Both the position numbers and the translations under genes were made by a program. DNA of 24,508 nucleotides from [Mycobacterium] vasticus (lineage in GTDB: Bacteria > Actinomycetota > Actinomycetes > Mycobacteriales > Mycobacteriaceae): positions 102,612 through 127,119 of the forward strand of contig NZ_CP084028.1 in NCBI RefSeq assembly GCF_020181595.1, written 5' to 3'. The notes under the pieces are model-generated. The model was not told the DNA's origin and did not search any database. It was given only the letters and a program-made list of their open reading frames with translations. Numbering within the stretch: the first letter of the stretch is position 1; each line of letters opens with the position of its first letter. Positions 16,784-24,144 of the stretch are shown piece after piece.

Positions 16784-17377
16784 GAACGACGGCGGACCCT
16801 GATACGGGCGCTGCAGGACGGCGAATCCCGGCGTCGACGCCGCGGTCACCACGGCATCCAGCAACGCGGTGCCGGCGTCCGGGGCGGGGATGCTGGTCAG
16901 CACGGGACCGAAGTATCCGACGTCACCGACCGCGAGGATGGGGCTGCCGCCCTCGCCGCCGAGCAGATCCTGGCTGCGTTGATGCGACGTGCGCACCGCG
17001 GCGTCCCAGCTCGGATCATCAAGTGCGTCAGCCAGAGCGGGATCCATGCCGCGCGACGCCAGCGCCTCGTTGACGACGTCGTCGGTCAATTCCCTCCCGC
17101 CGGTGTGGATCTGGGTGCCCAATGCGTCGTAGAGCCCGGTGAAGGCGTCGGGGCCGCCGACGGCGACAGCGGCGGCGAACACCCGACCGACCCGGCGGGA
17201 GCGCCCCATCTTCGCCTGCTGCGCGGGGTCCATCTCGCGGTTCTCGTTGAGAACGGCCAGGCTCATCTGCCGCAGGGTGACCTCACGCCCGGTGTCGGCG
17301 GCCGCGGCCAGCAGCCACCGGGACGTCACCCAGGCGAACGGGCAGATCGGGTCCAGGTAGAGCTCGACGGAGCTCAC
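16775..17377 (-). CDS. DsbA-family protein with monothiol CPFA motif (mycothiol nitroreductase-like)
   Basis: Thioredoxin-fold DsbA-family protein of 200 residues. It begins with LYLDPICPFAWVTSRWLL, resembling the mycothiol-dependent nitroreductase Rv2466c (DPLCPWCWITSRW), followed by the helical insert and the conserved GGEGGSPILAV cis-Pro region. The usual CPWC is CPFA here and the protein has only this one Cys, so it cannot form an internal disulfide; a monothiol mechanism with mycothiol, or a reduced-substrate role, is likelier. There is no signal peptide, so it is cytosolic. Its GTG start overlaps the DUF302 stop by 4 nt (GTGA), indicating coupled translation. The IS607-type element lies directly beyond its 3' end. 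Confidence 0.82.
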   Translation of the reverse strand: MSSVELYLDPICPFAWVTSRWLLAAAADTGREVTLRQMSLAVLNENREMDPAQQAKMGRSRRVGRVFAAAVAVGGPDAFTGLYDALGTQIHTGGRELTDDVVNEALASRGMDPALADALDDPSWDAAVRTSHQRSQDLLGGEGGSPILAVGDVGYFGPVLTSIPAPDAGTALLDAVVTAASTPGFAVLQRPYQGPPSFQR

Positions 17378-17790
17378 CGCAGCTCCCCGGCCAAGGTGCT
17401 GATCGCGTTGCGCAGCTTCTCAGCCGCCTGGTCGGCGACCGTGGCCAGCGCGGGATCGTCGACGACCTGCACCATCAGCTGCGGGTCCATCGCCTCGACG
17501 TGGATGGTCGCGGGGTTCTCGGCGTCTTCGCGGATGATGACGTTGCAGGGCAACAGCAGTCCGATCTGCTTGTGGGCCGTCACCGCGGCGTGCGCCAGCG
17601 GTGGATTGCAGGCGCCCAGGATCAGGTAGCGCTCCATCGACTCGCCGAGTTTCTCCTTCAGGGTCGCCTGCATGTCGATCTCGGTCAGCACCCCGAACCC
17701 GTTGTCCTTCAGAACTTCCCGAGTTCTCGTGACGATCTTGTCGAAGTCGTTCTTGGTGGCGTCAACCGAAGTGCTGATGGCGATGGACAT
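17374..17790 (-). CDS. DUF302 family protein
   Basis: Protein of 138 residues with the DUF302 alpha/beta fold: NDFDKIVTRTREVLKDNGFGVL, the helical TLKEKLGESMERYLILGACNPPLAHAA, and CNVIIREDAENPATIHV. The function of DUF302 is not established; it often sits near sulfur or metal-stress regulators. Start ATG 17790 (MSIAISTSVDATKNDF) follows AGGAGAGAGG, a clear ribosome site; the open frame to 17889 would remove the promoter. It is the first gene of an operon with the DsbA-like protein and diverges from the CsoR-family gene. Two Cys residues (GACNPP and LPCNVI) are candidate reactive thiols. Confidence 0.85.
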   Translation of the reverse strand: MSIAISTSVDATKNDFDKIVTRTREVLKDNGFGVLTEIDMQATLKEKLGESMERYLILGACNPPLAHAAVTAHKQIGLLLPCNVIIREDAENPATIHVEAMDPQLMVQVVDDPALATVADQAAEKLRNAISTLAGELR

Positions 17791-17829
17791 GGCTTCCCTC
17801 TCTCCTGGCGGTCGGTGGCTATGAGTGTC

Positions 17830-17835
17830 AATATA
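17830..17835 (-). promoter_or_regulatory. Putative -10 box (TATATT) of the DUF302-DsbA operon
   Basis: Minus-strand TATATT is followed by about 39 nt to ATG 17790, with the ribosome site AGGAGAGAGG between, so this is a leadered transcript. The G-tract operator at 17839-17854 lies directly upstream, in the spacer/-35 region. Confidence 0.45.
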
Positions 17836-17838
17836 CCA

Positions 17839-17854
17839 ATACGGGTGGGGGTAT
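17839..17854. promoter_or_regulatory. Operator 1 of the CsoR/CstR-type regulator (ATAC-G tract-GTAT)
   Basis: The 16-mer ATACGGGTGGGGGTAT has ATAC/GTAT arms flanking a G tract, the general form of CsoR-family operators. Its GGGGGTAT half is perfectly complementary to ATACCCCC of operator 2. It lies next to the -10 box of the DUF302 operon. Confidence 0.55.
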
Positions 17855-17871
17855 GCCAAACTATGTGTGGA

Positions 17872-17885
17872 TACCCCCTGGGGTA
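17872..17885. promoter_or_regulatory. Operator 2 of the CsoR/CstR-type regulator (TACCCC-CT-GGGGTA)
   Basis: A perfect 6+2+6 inverted repeat, closely matching the G/C-tract operators of CsoR-family repressors. It overlaps the predicted csoR-like -10 box TAGCAT (17884-17889), so binding should block that promoter and give autoregulation. Confidence 0.65.
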
Positions 17886-17889
17886 GCAT
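17884..17889 (+). promoter_or_regulatory. Putative -10 box (TAGCAT) of the CsoR-family gene
   Basis: TAGCAT fits TANNNT, overlaps the right arm of operator 2 by two bases, and would give a leader of about 25 nt containing the ribosome site GAAGGGAGAA before ATG 17921. Confidence 0.4.
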
Positions 17890-17896
17890 CGATTGA

Positions 17897-18190
<294 letters not shown>

Positions 18191-18209
18191 CGGCTCCCCC
18201 ACAGACGGC

Positions 18210-19682
18210 TCAGGCGTCCAGCGTGTAGCCCATCGGCATCAGCACGCTCTTCTGCTGCGTGAAGTGCTCGACGCCCTCTTTGCCGTTCTCCCGGCCGATG
18301 CCGGAGTTCTTGTAGCCGCCGAACGGGCAGCACGGGTCGAACGCATACCAGTTGATACCGTAGGTCCCGGTGCGGATCTTGCCCGCGATCTCGATCCCAC
18401 GCGGCACGTCGGCAGTCCACACGCTGCCGGCCAGGCCGTAGACCGAGTCGTTGGCGATCGCGATCGCGTCGTCCTCGGTGTCGTAGCCGATGATCGACAG
18501 CACCGGCCCGAAGATCTCCTCCTGGGCGATGGTCATGGAGTTCTCGACGTCGGCGAAGACGGTGGGCTGCACGAAGAAGCCGTTGTCCAGACCTTCGGGG
18601 CGGCCGCCACCGCACACCAGCCGGGCGCCTTCGGCGATTCCCTTGGCGATGTAACCCTCGACCCGTTCGCGCTGCTTCTCGCTGATCAGCGAACCCACCT
18701 GGGCGCCCGCGTCATCGGGCAGGCCGACCGGCAGCACCTGCACGAAGTTCTTGACCGCCTCGACGATCTCCTCGTAGCGGGAGCGCGGCGCCAGGATGCG
18801 GGTCTGGGCGACACAGGCCTGCCCGGTGTTCATGATCCCGGAGAACACCAGCATCGGGACGGCCGAGGCCAGGTCCACGTCCTCGAGAAGGATGGCCGCC
18901 GACTTGCCGCCGAGCTCCAGCGTGCAGGGCTTGAGCAGTTCGGCGGCCCGCTTGCCGATCTCCTTGCCGACGGCCGAGCTGCCGGTGAAGGAGAAGATGT
19001 CCACGTCCGGGTTGGACGTCAGTGCCTGGCCGGTCTCCACGCCGCCCGGCACCACCGACAAAACACCTTCGGGCAGACCCGCGTCGGCGAACGCCTGGGC
19101 CAGCGCGTTGGCGCTCAGCGGCGTCTCGGCGGCGGGCTTGAGCACCACCGAACAGCCGGCCAGCAGCGCCGGGCCCAGCTTGTTGACCGCCAGGAACAAC
19201 GGCACGTTCCAGGCCACGATCGCACCCACCACGCCCAGCGGCTCGCGGCGCACGATGGTCTGCCCGTAGGCACCGGTGCGGATCTCTTCCCAGCTGACCT
19301 CCTCGACGGCGGGGCCCGCGAAGAAGTTCAGTGCCCCGATCGAGCTCATCCAGTGCATGGTCTCGACGCCCATCGGCGGCTGGCCGGTCTCGGCGGCCAG
19401 CAGCGCGGTGAACAGCTCCTTGCGCTCCTCCATCAGCTTCACCGCCGCGGCGATCACCGCGGCGCGCTCGGCGGGCGGGGTGGACGGCCACGGCCCGGAG
19501 TCGAAGGCGCGCCGGGCGGCGGCGACTGCGTTGTCAACGTCGGCCTTGGTGGCCAGCGGCACCTTCCCGACGTACTCGCCGGTGGCCGGGCTGTGCACCT
19601 CGATCACCTGATCGGTGGCCGGGGCGGTCCACTTGCCGCCGATGAAAAGCTGGTCGTATTCGGTCGCGGTGCTCACGGTCAT
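18210..19682 (-). CDS. Aldehyde dehydrogenase (Rv0223c-like)
   Basis: NAD(P)-dependent aldehyde dehydrogenase of 490 residues, oxidising an aldehyde to the acid. Catalytic residues are present: Glu256 in LELGGKSA and Cys290 in NTGQACVAQTRI. Cofactor-binding segments GAIVAWNVPLFLAVNKLGPA and FTGSSAVGKEIG, and the late EEIFGPVLSIIGY, are intact. ATG 19682 is preferred over the open-frame GTG 19691 because a TAGGGT box lies 7 nt before it. A KstR-type site 32 nt upstream suggests control by sterol status, so the substrate may be a lipid- or sterol-derived aldehyde (inference). The position matches Rv0223c. Confidence 0.94.
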   Translation of the reverse strand: MTVSTATEYDQLFIGGKWTAPATDQVIEVHSPATGEYVGKVPLATKADVDNAVAAARRAFDSGPWPSTPPAERAAVIAAAVKLMEERKELFTALLAAETGQPPMGVETMHWMSSIGALNFFAGPAVEEVSWEEIRTGAYGQTIVRREPLGVVGAIVAWNVPLFLAVNKLGPALLAGCSVVLKPAAETPLSANALAQAFADAGLPEGVLSVVPGGVETGQALTSNPDVDIFSFTGSSAVGKEIGKRAAELLKPCTLELGGKSAAILLEDVDLASAVPMLVFSGIMNTGQACVAQTRILAPRSRYEEIVEAVKNFVQVLPVGLPDDAGAQVGSLISEKQRERVEGYIAKGIAEGARLVCGGGRPEGLDNGFFVQPTVFADVENSMTIAQEEIFGPVLSIIGYDTEDDAIAIANDSVYGLAGSVWTADVPRGIEIAGKIRTGTYGINWYAFDPCCPFGGYKNSGIGRENGKEGVEHFTQQKSVLMPMGYTLDA

Positions 19683-19689
19683 GGCGCAC

Positions 19690-19695
19690 ACCCTA
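19690..19695 (-). promoter_or_regulatory. Putative -10 box (TAGGGT) of the leaderless aldehyde dehydrogenase gene
   Basis: Minus-strand TAGGGT fits TANNNT and lies 7 nt before ATG 19682. The KstR-type site 19714-19727 covers the expected -35 region of this promoter. Confidence 0.5.
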
Positions 19696-19712
19696 CCTAG
19701 CGCGCGGGCGAA

Positions 19713-20510
19713 TTAGAACACGTTGCAGTCAATCGGTCGGCTCGGCTGCAGAACCAGCACCAGGTTGCTCACACCGAACTCGCGAATGCCCGGAAGCCAC
19801 GTCATCCACCACGCCCATCGCGGGTGATAGCGCGGGAAAGCCGCCACCAGCCCACCGGTGTGGCGGGCCCAGTCCAGACCCTGGGCCGCCGAGACCGCGA
19901 ACAGCGACGATCCGTAGTAGTTCTTCGGCGGATGGCCGTGCCGGCGGGTGTAGCGCGCGGTGGCCCGCGCCCCGCCCAGGTAGTGGGTCAGCCCCATCTC
20001 ATGGCCGCCGAACGGGCCCAGCCACACCGTGTAGGACAGCACCACCAGTCCGCCCGGCCGGGTGACCCGCAACATCTCATTGCCCAGCCGCCAGGGCTGC
20101 GCCACATGTTCGGCGACATTGGACGACAGGCAGATGTCCACGCTGGCGTCCGCGAACGGCAGCGCCGTCCCCGAGGCGCGTACGAAACTGCCCTTCGCAG
20201 ACCCCGCACCGGCGCCCGCCGGCCCCGCGTGCATCTCGGCCGGATCGGGCTCCACACCCACGTAGCGCAGGCCCGCGGCTGCGAACGCATCGGCGAAATA
20301 ACCCGGCCCCCCACCCACGTCGAGCAGGGTTTTTCCCGCCGGTGCGACGCCGTGCACCGCCCGCCACAGGTCGGTGACCATGGCCGCGGTGTCCTCGGCC
20401 AGCGCGCCGTAGAACCTGGCCGGATCGCGTTGTTCGTGGCGGAACCCGGCCAGCAGTCGCACCGAACGTGCCAGCGTCGCCCGTCTGGCGAGCAGGTCGG
20501 TGGGGGCCAC
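19713..20510 (-). CDS. SAM-dependent methyltransferase (Rv0224c-like)
   Basis: Class I SAM-dependent methyltransferase of 265 residues. The SAM-binding motif LLDVGGGPGYF is followed by the acidic VGVEPDPAE, LPFADASVDICLSSNVAEHV and the GGLVVLSYTVWLGPFGGHE strand typical of the Methyltransf_11 family. The methyl acceptor is unknown. GTG 20510 (VAPTDLLARRATLARSVRLL) is chosen because homologues I recall (Rv0224c) begin here; the open frame reaches 20588 but that part lies across the divergent glycosyltransferase start. Its stop codon and last residues (DCNVF) form part of the KstR-type operator of the downstream aldehyde dehydrogenase. It diverges from the glycosyltransferase by 34 nt. Confidence 0.9.
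   Translation of the reverse strand: MAPTDLLARRATLARSVRLLAGFRHEQRDPARFYGALAEDTAAMVTDLWRAVHGVAPAGKTLLDVGGGPGYFADAFAAAGLRYVGVEPDPAEMHAGPAGAGAGSAKGSFVRASGTALPFADASVDICLSSNVAEHVAQPWRLGNEMLRVTRPGGLVVLSYTVWLGPFGGHEMGLTHYLGGARATARYTRRHGHPPKNYYGSSLFAVSAAQGLDWARHTGGLVAAFPRYHPRWAWWMTWLPGIREFGVSNLVLVLQPSRPIDCNVF
19714..19727. promoter_or_regulatory. KstR-type operator (exact match to TNNAACNNGTTNNA)
   Basis: The 14-mer TAGAACACGTTGCA matches all fixed bases of the KstR consensus and has the preferred TAGAAC left arm. It covers the expected -35 region of the aldehyde dehydrogenase promoter and overlaps the methyltransferase 3' end including its stop codon. Confidence 0.6.
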
Positions 20511-20530
20511 CCGGCCCAGCCTAAGCGGAC

Positions 20531-20536
20531 TACCCT
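20531..20536 (+). promoter_or_regulatory. Putative -10 box (TACCCT) of leaderless glycosyltransferase
   Basis: TACCCT fits TANNNT and ends 8 nt before GTG 20545. No ribosome site is visible, supporting a leaderless start within the 34-nt divergent gap. Confidence 0.4.
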
Positions 20537-20544
20537 GTAGTCCT

Positions 20545-21699
20545 GTGTCCGCTGTGCGCTCCGTCCTGCTGCTGTGCTGGCGTGACACCGGGCATCCCCA
20601 GGGCGGCGGCAGCGAGACCTACCTGCAGCGCATCGGCGCGCAGTTGGCCGCCGACGGGGTCAGCGTCACGCTGCGTACCGCCGGCTATCCGGGCGCGCCC
20701 AAGGATGAGGTCGTCGACGGGGTGCGCATCAGCCGGCGCGGAGGCCGCTACACGGTGTACCTGCGGGCCGGTGCGGCCATGGTCGCCGCGCGGGTCGGGC
20801 TGGGCCCGCTGCGCCGGGTGCGGCCGGACGCGGTGATCGACACCCAGAACGGTCTGCCGTTCCTGGCCCGGCTGGCCTATGGTCGGCGCGTCGCGGTGCT
20901 GGTGCACCACTGCCATCGCGAGCAGTGGCCGGTGGCCGGGCCGGTGCTCAGCCGGATCGGCTGGCAGGTGGAATCGCGGCTGTCGCCGTGGCTGAACCGG
21001 CGCAACCAGTACCTGACGGTGTCGCTGCCCTCGGTGCGCGACCTGGCCGACCTCGGGGTGGACACCGGGCGGATCGCGGTGGTGCGCAACGGCCTCGACG
21101 AGGCGCCGCCGCCCACCTTGACCGGTCCGCGCGCCGAGACGCCCCGGGTGGTGGTGCTGTCGCGGCTGGTGCCGCACAAGCAGATCGAGGACGCTCTGGA
21201 TGCTGTTGCGGCACTGCGGGCCCGGGTTCCGGGTCTGCATCTGGACGTCGTCGGCGGTGGATGGTGGCGCGACCGACTGGTTGCGCACGCCGTCGCGCTG
21301 GGGATCACCGACTCGGTCACCTTCCACGGGCACGTCGACGAGGACACCAAACATCAACTGCTGCAAAGTTCTTGGGTGCACGTCCTGCCGTCGCGCAAGG
21401 AGGGCTGGGGGCTTGCGGTCATCGAGGCCGGCCAGCACGGGGTGCCCACCATCGGATACCGGGCTTCCGGTGGGCTGTCCGACTCGATCGTCGACGGGGT
21501 GACCGGCACGCTGGTCGATTCCCCCGACGAGCTGGCCGAACAGCTGCACCGGCTGCTGACCGATGCGGTGCTGCGCGAGCAGCTCGGCGTCAAGGCACAG
21601 GCCCGCAGCGCCGAATTCTCTTGGCGGCAAAGCGCCGACGGGGTGCGTGCGGTGCTCGAGGCGGTGCGCGAACGCCGCTACGTCAGCGGAGTGGTCTGA
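20545..21699 (+). CDS. GT4-family glycosyltransferase (Rv0225-like)
   Basis: Retaining glycosyltransferase of 384 residues with the GT-B fold. The N-terminal acceptor domain shows RDTGHPQGGGSETYLQRIGA, the glycine-rich loop expected after strand one. The C-terminal nucleotide-sugar domain has VVVLSRLVPHKQIEDALDA, a VGGGWWRDRL strand and the EX7E motif in KEGWGLAVIEAGQHGVPTIGY. Donor and acceptor are not identified; a cell-envelope glycolipid or oligosaccharide is plausible. GTG 20545 is chosen by N-terminal similarity to Rv0225 and the TACCCT box 8 nt upstream. Its 3' end overlaps the convergent amidase by 17 nt. M. tuberculosis synteny stops after this gene. Confidence 0.93.
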   Translation: MSAVRSVLLLCWRDTGHPQGGGSETYLQRIGAQLAADGVSVTLRTAGYPGAPKDEVVDGVRISRRGGRYTVYLRAGAAMVAARVGLGPLRRVRPDAVIDTQNGLPFLARLAYGRRVAVLVHHCHREQWPVAGPVLSRIGWQVESRLSPWLNRRNQYLTVSLPSVRDLADLGVDTGRIAVVRNGLDEAPPPTLTGPRAETPRVVVLSRLVPHKQIEDALDAVAALRARVPGLHLDVVGGGWWRDRLVAHAVALGITDSVTFHGHVDEDTKHQLLQSSWVHVLPSRKEGWGLAVIEAGQHGVPTIGYRASGGLSDSIVDGVTGTLVDSPDELAEQLHRLLTDAVLREQLGVKAQARSAEFSWRQSADGVRAVLEAVRERRYVSGVV

Positions 21700-23041
21700 G
21701 CGCGTCCGCCGGAGCCGTGCGCGGCCAGGGCCGGACCTGCTCGATCGTGGCGGCGAGGCCCAGCAGGGTCCGTTCCGATCCGGGTCTGCCCACCAACTGC
21801 ACGCACACCGGCTGGCCGTGGGCGTCGAGTCCGGCGGGAACGTTCATCGCGGGCCAACCGATGATGTTCCACGGTGCGGCGAAGGGGGCGTAGCGAGCGT
21901 TGGCGATCAGCGAGGTGAGCCAACCCCGTTCTCCCCAGCGCCGGGACTTGATCGGAGGTTGAGCCAGCGTCGGCGTGATCAGGACGTCGGTGTCGGCGAA
22001 GAAGTCGAACGCGCGCCGCCGCCACACCTCGCGCCCCGTGGGGTTCGCAAGACCGCGCTTTTCGACAGCATCCCCGATCCGCACATGGACACGGTTGCGG
22101 CGCTCCAGCAAGGTGACCTCGGTCGACGCGTGTGCATCGGCTGCTGCCCCCGCCGTCCACAACGCCAGTGCGGTCGTGGTCATCAGGTTGGCCGGGTAGC
22201 GCGGGGTCGCCGACCGAACGAGGTGCCGGCCGCGCAGCAGGTCTCCGGTCCGGTGGACCGCCTCGGCCCACGCGCGCGCGACAGGCGTCGCGAGGCTGGG
22301 GGCCGACGTCGAAACGGCGATCCTCAAGGCGGTCGGTTGGATCACGGTTGCGGCATCGGGATCGTCGGCCATCACCGAGAACATCAGCGCGGCATCGTCG
22401 ACCGTGGTCGCGATCGGGCCGTTCTCCGACATCCCTCCCCAGCCAGAATGCGGTGCTCCAACCGGCACCACCCCGTGACCCGGCTTGAGGCCGACCAAAC
22501 CGCAGCACGCCGCGGGGATCCGGATGGAGCCCATGCCGTCGTTCCCGTGCGCGACGGGTACCGCTCCCGACGCGACCGCCGCCGCGGATCCTCCGGAGGA
22601 GCCGCCGGGGGTTCGCTGGGGATTCCACGGATTTCGAGTGACACCGAAGGCCGAATCGGTCGCGCCCCAGATGCACAGCTCGGGAACGCGCGTCAGCCCG
22701 ACGACCACGGCGCCTGCGGCGCGGAGCCGACGAACGACCTCATGATCGGTTGGTTGAGGCGCGGCGTTTGAGGCCGGCGAGCCCTCCCGCATCGGTTCGC
22801 CGGCAACTGCGATGTTGTCCTTGATGGCAATCGGGACGCCCGCCAGGGGGAGCGAACGCCGATCGTCACGGGCGTCGATTGCGTCCGCCTCGGCCAACGC
22901 AGCCTCGTGGCGGATCACCTGCCAGGCGTTGAAGGCCGGTTGGGTCTGCTCGATGCGGTGCAGCGCCTGCTCGACGGCGGTTCGGGCCGTCAGCGTTCCG
23001 CTGTGAACCGCTGCGGCAATCGCGGTCGCCGTCTGCTCCAC
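21683..23041 (-). CDS. Amidase-signature family amidase
   Basis: Amide hydrolase of 452 residues with the Ser-cisSer-Lys triad of the amidase signature family: Lys74 in PIAIKDNIAV, Ser148 in TPGGSSGGSAAAVA and nucleophile Ser172 in GNDGMGSIRIPA. The later conserved VLITPTLAQPP and the C-terminal PAMNVPAG are present. The substrate may be a small amide, nitrile-derived amide or peptide; nothing narrows it. It starts with ATG 23041. It is not a GatA subunit, since no gatB or gatC is nearby. It begins the accessory segment outside the Rv0214-Rv0225 synteny. Confidence 0.92.
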   Translation of the reverse strand: MEQTATAIAAAVHSGTLTARTAVEQALHRIEQTQPAFNAWQVIRHEAALAEADAIDARDDRRSLPLAGVPIAIKDNIAVAGEPMREGSPASNAAPQPTDHEVVRRLRAAGAVVVGLTRVPELCIWGATDSAFGVTRNPWNPQRTPGGSSGGSAAAVASGAVPVAHGNDGMGSIRIPAACCGLVGLKPGHGVVPVGAPHSGWGGMSENGPIATTVDDAALMFSVMADDPDAATVIQPTALRIAVSTSAPSLATPVARAWAEAVHRTGDLLRGRHLVRSATPRYPANLMTTTALALWTAGAAADAHASTEVTLLERRNRVHVRIGDAVEKRGLANPTGREVWRRRAFDFFADTDVLITPTLAQPPIKSRRWGERGWLTSLIANARYAPFAAPWNIIGWPAMNVPAGLDAHGQPVCVQLVGRPGSERTLLGLAATIEQVRPWPRTAPADALRPLR

Positions 23042-23150
23042 ATCGAGACTCTATCGCTGTCCTGCGGGGCGCCGGCTGTGCTGGAGGCGATCTGCGAACG
23101 CTGCGTCAGCGATGTGGTCTGGCGGCTAGACGCAAACGGAAGATCGTCAT

Positions 23151-23172
23151 AATTACGGTATAATTTCTATAC
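23151..23172 (+). promoter_or_regulatory. brnTA promoter with two nested inverted repeats
   Basis: TATAAT at 23159-23164 is a perfect -10 box 8 nt before ATG 23173. It is covered by two overlapping inverted repeats, AATTA-N5-TAATT (23151-23165) and GTATA-N5-TATAC (23158-23172). This AT-rich patch is a natural operator for the ribbon-helix-helix antitoxin BrnA, which is known to autoregulate its operon. Confidence 0.6.
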
Positions 23173-23436
23173 ATGCTCAGCTTCGAGTTTGACCCCGCCA
23201 AGAGCGTGGCAAACCTGGCCAAGCATGGCATCGACTTCGGTGCCGCCCAGTCCATCTGGTCGGATCCGCGTCGGATCGAGGTGCCGGCGCGCACGACGGA
23301 CGAATCGAGGTGGATTGTGATCGGTCAGATCGACGGTCGATGCTGGTCGGCAGTAGTGACCTACCGAGGTGATCGGGTTCGAATCATTTCGGTGCGCCGC
23401 TCACGGGAAGGAGAGGCAGCGATCTATGAAAGCTAG
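23173..23436 (+). CDS. brnT: BrnT-family toxin (DUF497)
   Basis: Small protein of 87 residues with the BrnT/DUF497 pattern: FEFDPAKSVANLAKHGIDF, a central FDxA-like segment, DESRWIVIGQIDGR, and the C-terminal VVTYRGDRVRIISVRRSR. BrnT is a RelE-fold ribonuclease toxin that cleaves mRNA and arrests growth until neutralised by BrnA. The layout is the family rule: toxin first, antitoxin second, with overlap (11 nt with brnA). ATG 23173 is supported by the TATAAT box 8 nt upstream. All catalytic-region Arg/His residues appear retained, so it is likely functional. Confidence 0.9.
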   Translation: MLSFEFDPAKSVANLAKHGIDFGAAQSIWSDPRRIEVPARTTDESRWIVIGQIDGRCWSAVVTYRGDRVRIISVRRSREGEAAIYES

Positions 23437-23662
23437 CGAGTTCGATGAACGGTTTGACGACGGCCAGGATATGGCCTCTGCCGTCGATACCGCGCGAGCG
23501 CGGCGCCCCGGGGAGGAACATCGACGGGTCAATGTCGACTTCCCGGCCTGGATGATCGCCGAGCTCGACCGCGAGGCGACTCGGCTCGGAGTCACCCGAC
23601 AATCACTCATCAAAGTCTGGATCGCCGAGAAACTCGACAACGGTGGACACACCGCGGCCTAA
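23426..23662 (+). CDS. brnA: BrnA-type antitoxin (ribbon-helix-helix)
   Basis: Antitoxin of 78 residues. The N-terminal half (MKASEFDERFDDGQDM) is acidic and would wrap the toxin; the C-terminal RRVNVDFPAWMIAELDREAT followed by RLGVTRQSLIKVWIAEKLDN is a CopG-like ribbon-helix-helix DNA-binding motif. ATG 23426 overlaps the toxin stop by 11 nt and follows GGAAGGAGAGG, a strong ribosome site, which would favour antitoxin synthesis. The open frame upstream of 23426 is the shadow of brnT. It likely binds the inverted repeats before brnT. Confidence 0.9.
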   Translation: MKASEFDERFDDGQDMASAVDTARARRPGEEHRRVNVDFPAWMIAELDREATRLGVTRQSLIKVWIAEKLDNGGHTAA

Positions 23663-23711
23663 CCGCTCGATACTGGTTGAAGGCTTGACCTGACAATACG
23701 GAGGTGGATAG

Positions 23712-24134
23712 GTGACTGACGACACCGCCCCGCTCCTGCTGTACGACGGGGTCTGCGGAATCTGTAATCGGGCGATCCAGACCATCATTCGGCACGATCG
23801 GCACGGCACGCTGCGCTTCGCCGCGTTGGACAGCGATTTCGCACGCGGGGTGATCGAGCGGCATCCGGACCTGCGGGACCTCGACTCGATGGTGTTCGTC
23901 GACAACCCGGGTCGCTCCGATGAGCAGGTCAGTGTCCGCTCGGCGGCGGGCTTGCGAGTGGTGAGTTATCTGGGTGGCCCGTTCCGAATCCTCCTGGCGG
24001 CCAGCGTTATTCCCGCGAACCTGCGTGACCGGCTCTACGACCGCTTCGCCGCCGTCCGCTACCGATTCGGCGGCAGGCACGGCATCTGCCCGGTGCCGAC
24101 TCCGGAAGTGCGCGCCCGTTTCCTGGACAGCTAG
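23712..24134 (+). CDS. DCC-family thiol-disulfide oxidoreductase (DUF393)
   Basis: Protein of 140 residues with the defining DxxCxxC motif near its N-terminus (LLYDGVCGICNRAIQ), a thioredoxin-like redox site, followed by TLRFAALDSDFARGV and LRVVSYLGGPFRIL. DUF393 proteins are predicted disulfide oxidoreductases with few tested substrates. Start GTG 23712 follows a strong ribosome site (GGAGGTGG at 23699-23706). It lies 49 nt after brnA and 10 nt before the PhzF-like remnant. There is no signal peptide, so a cytosolic location is likely. Confidence 0.88.
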   Translation: MTDDTAPLLLYDGVCGICNRAIQTIIRHDRHGTLRFAALDSDFARGVIERHPDLRDLDSMVFVDNPGRSDEQVSVRSAAGLRVVSYLGGPFRILLAASVIPANLRDRLYDRFAAVRYRFGGRHGICPVPTPEVRARFLDS

Positions 24135-24144
24135 CAGGCCCGGC

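Noticed and set aside
18264..19700. 478-codon open frame on the plus strand opposite the aldehyde dehydrogenase
   Set aside because: Shadow frame of a gene with complete catalytic Glu and Cys motifs; no domain is recognisable.
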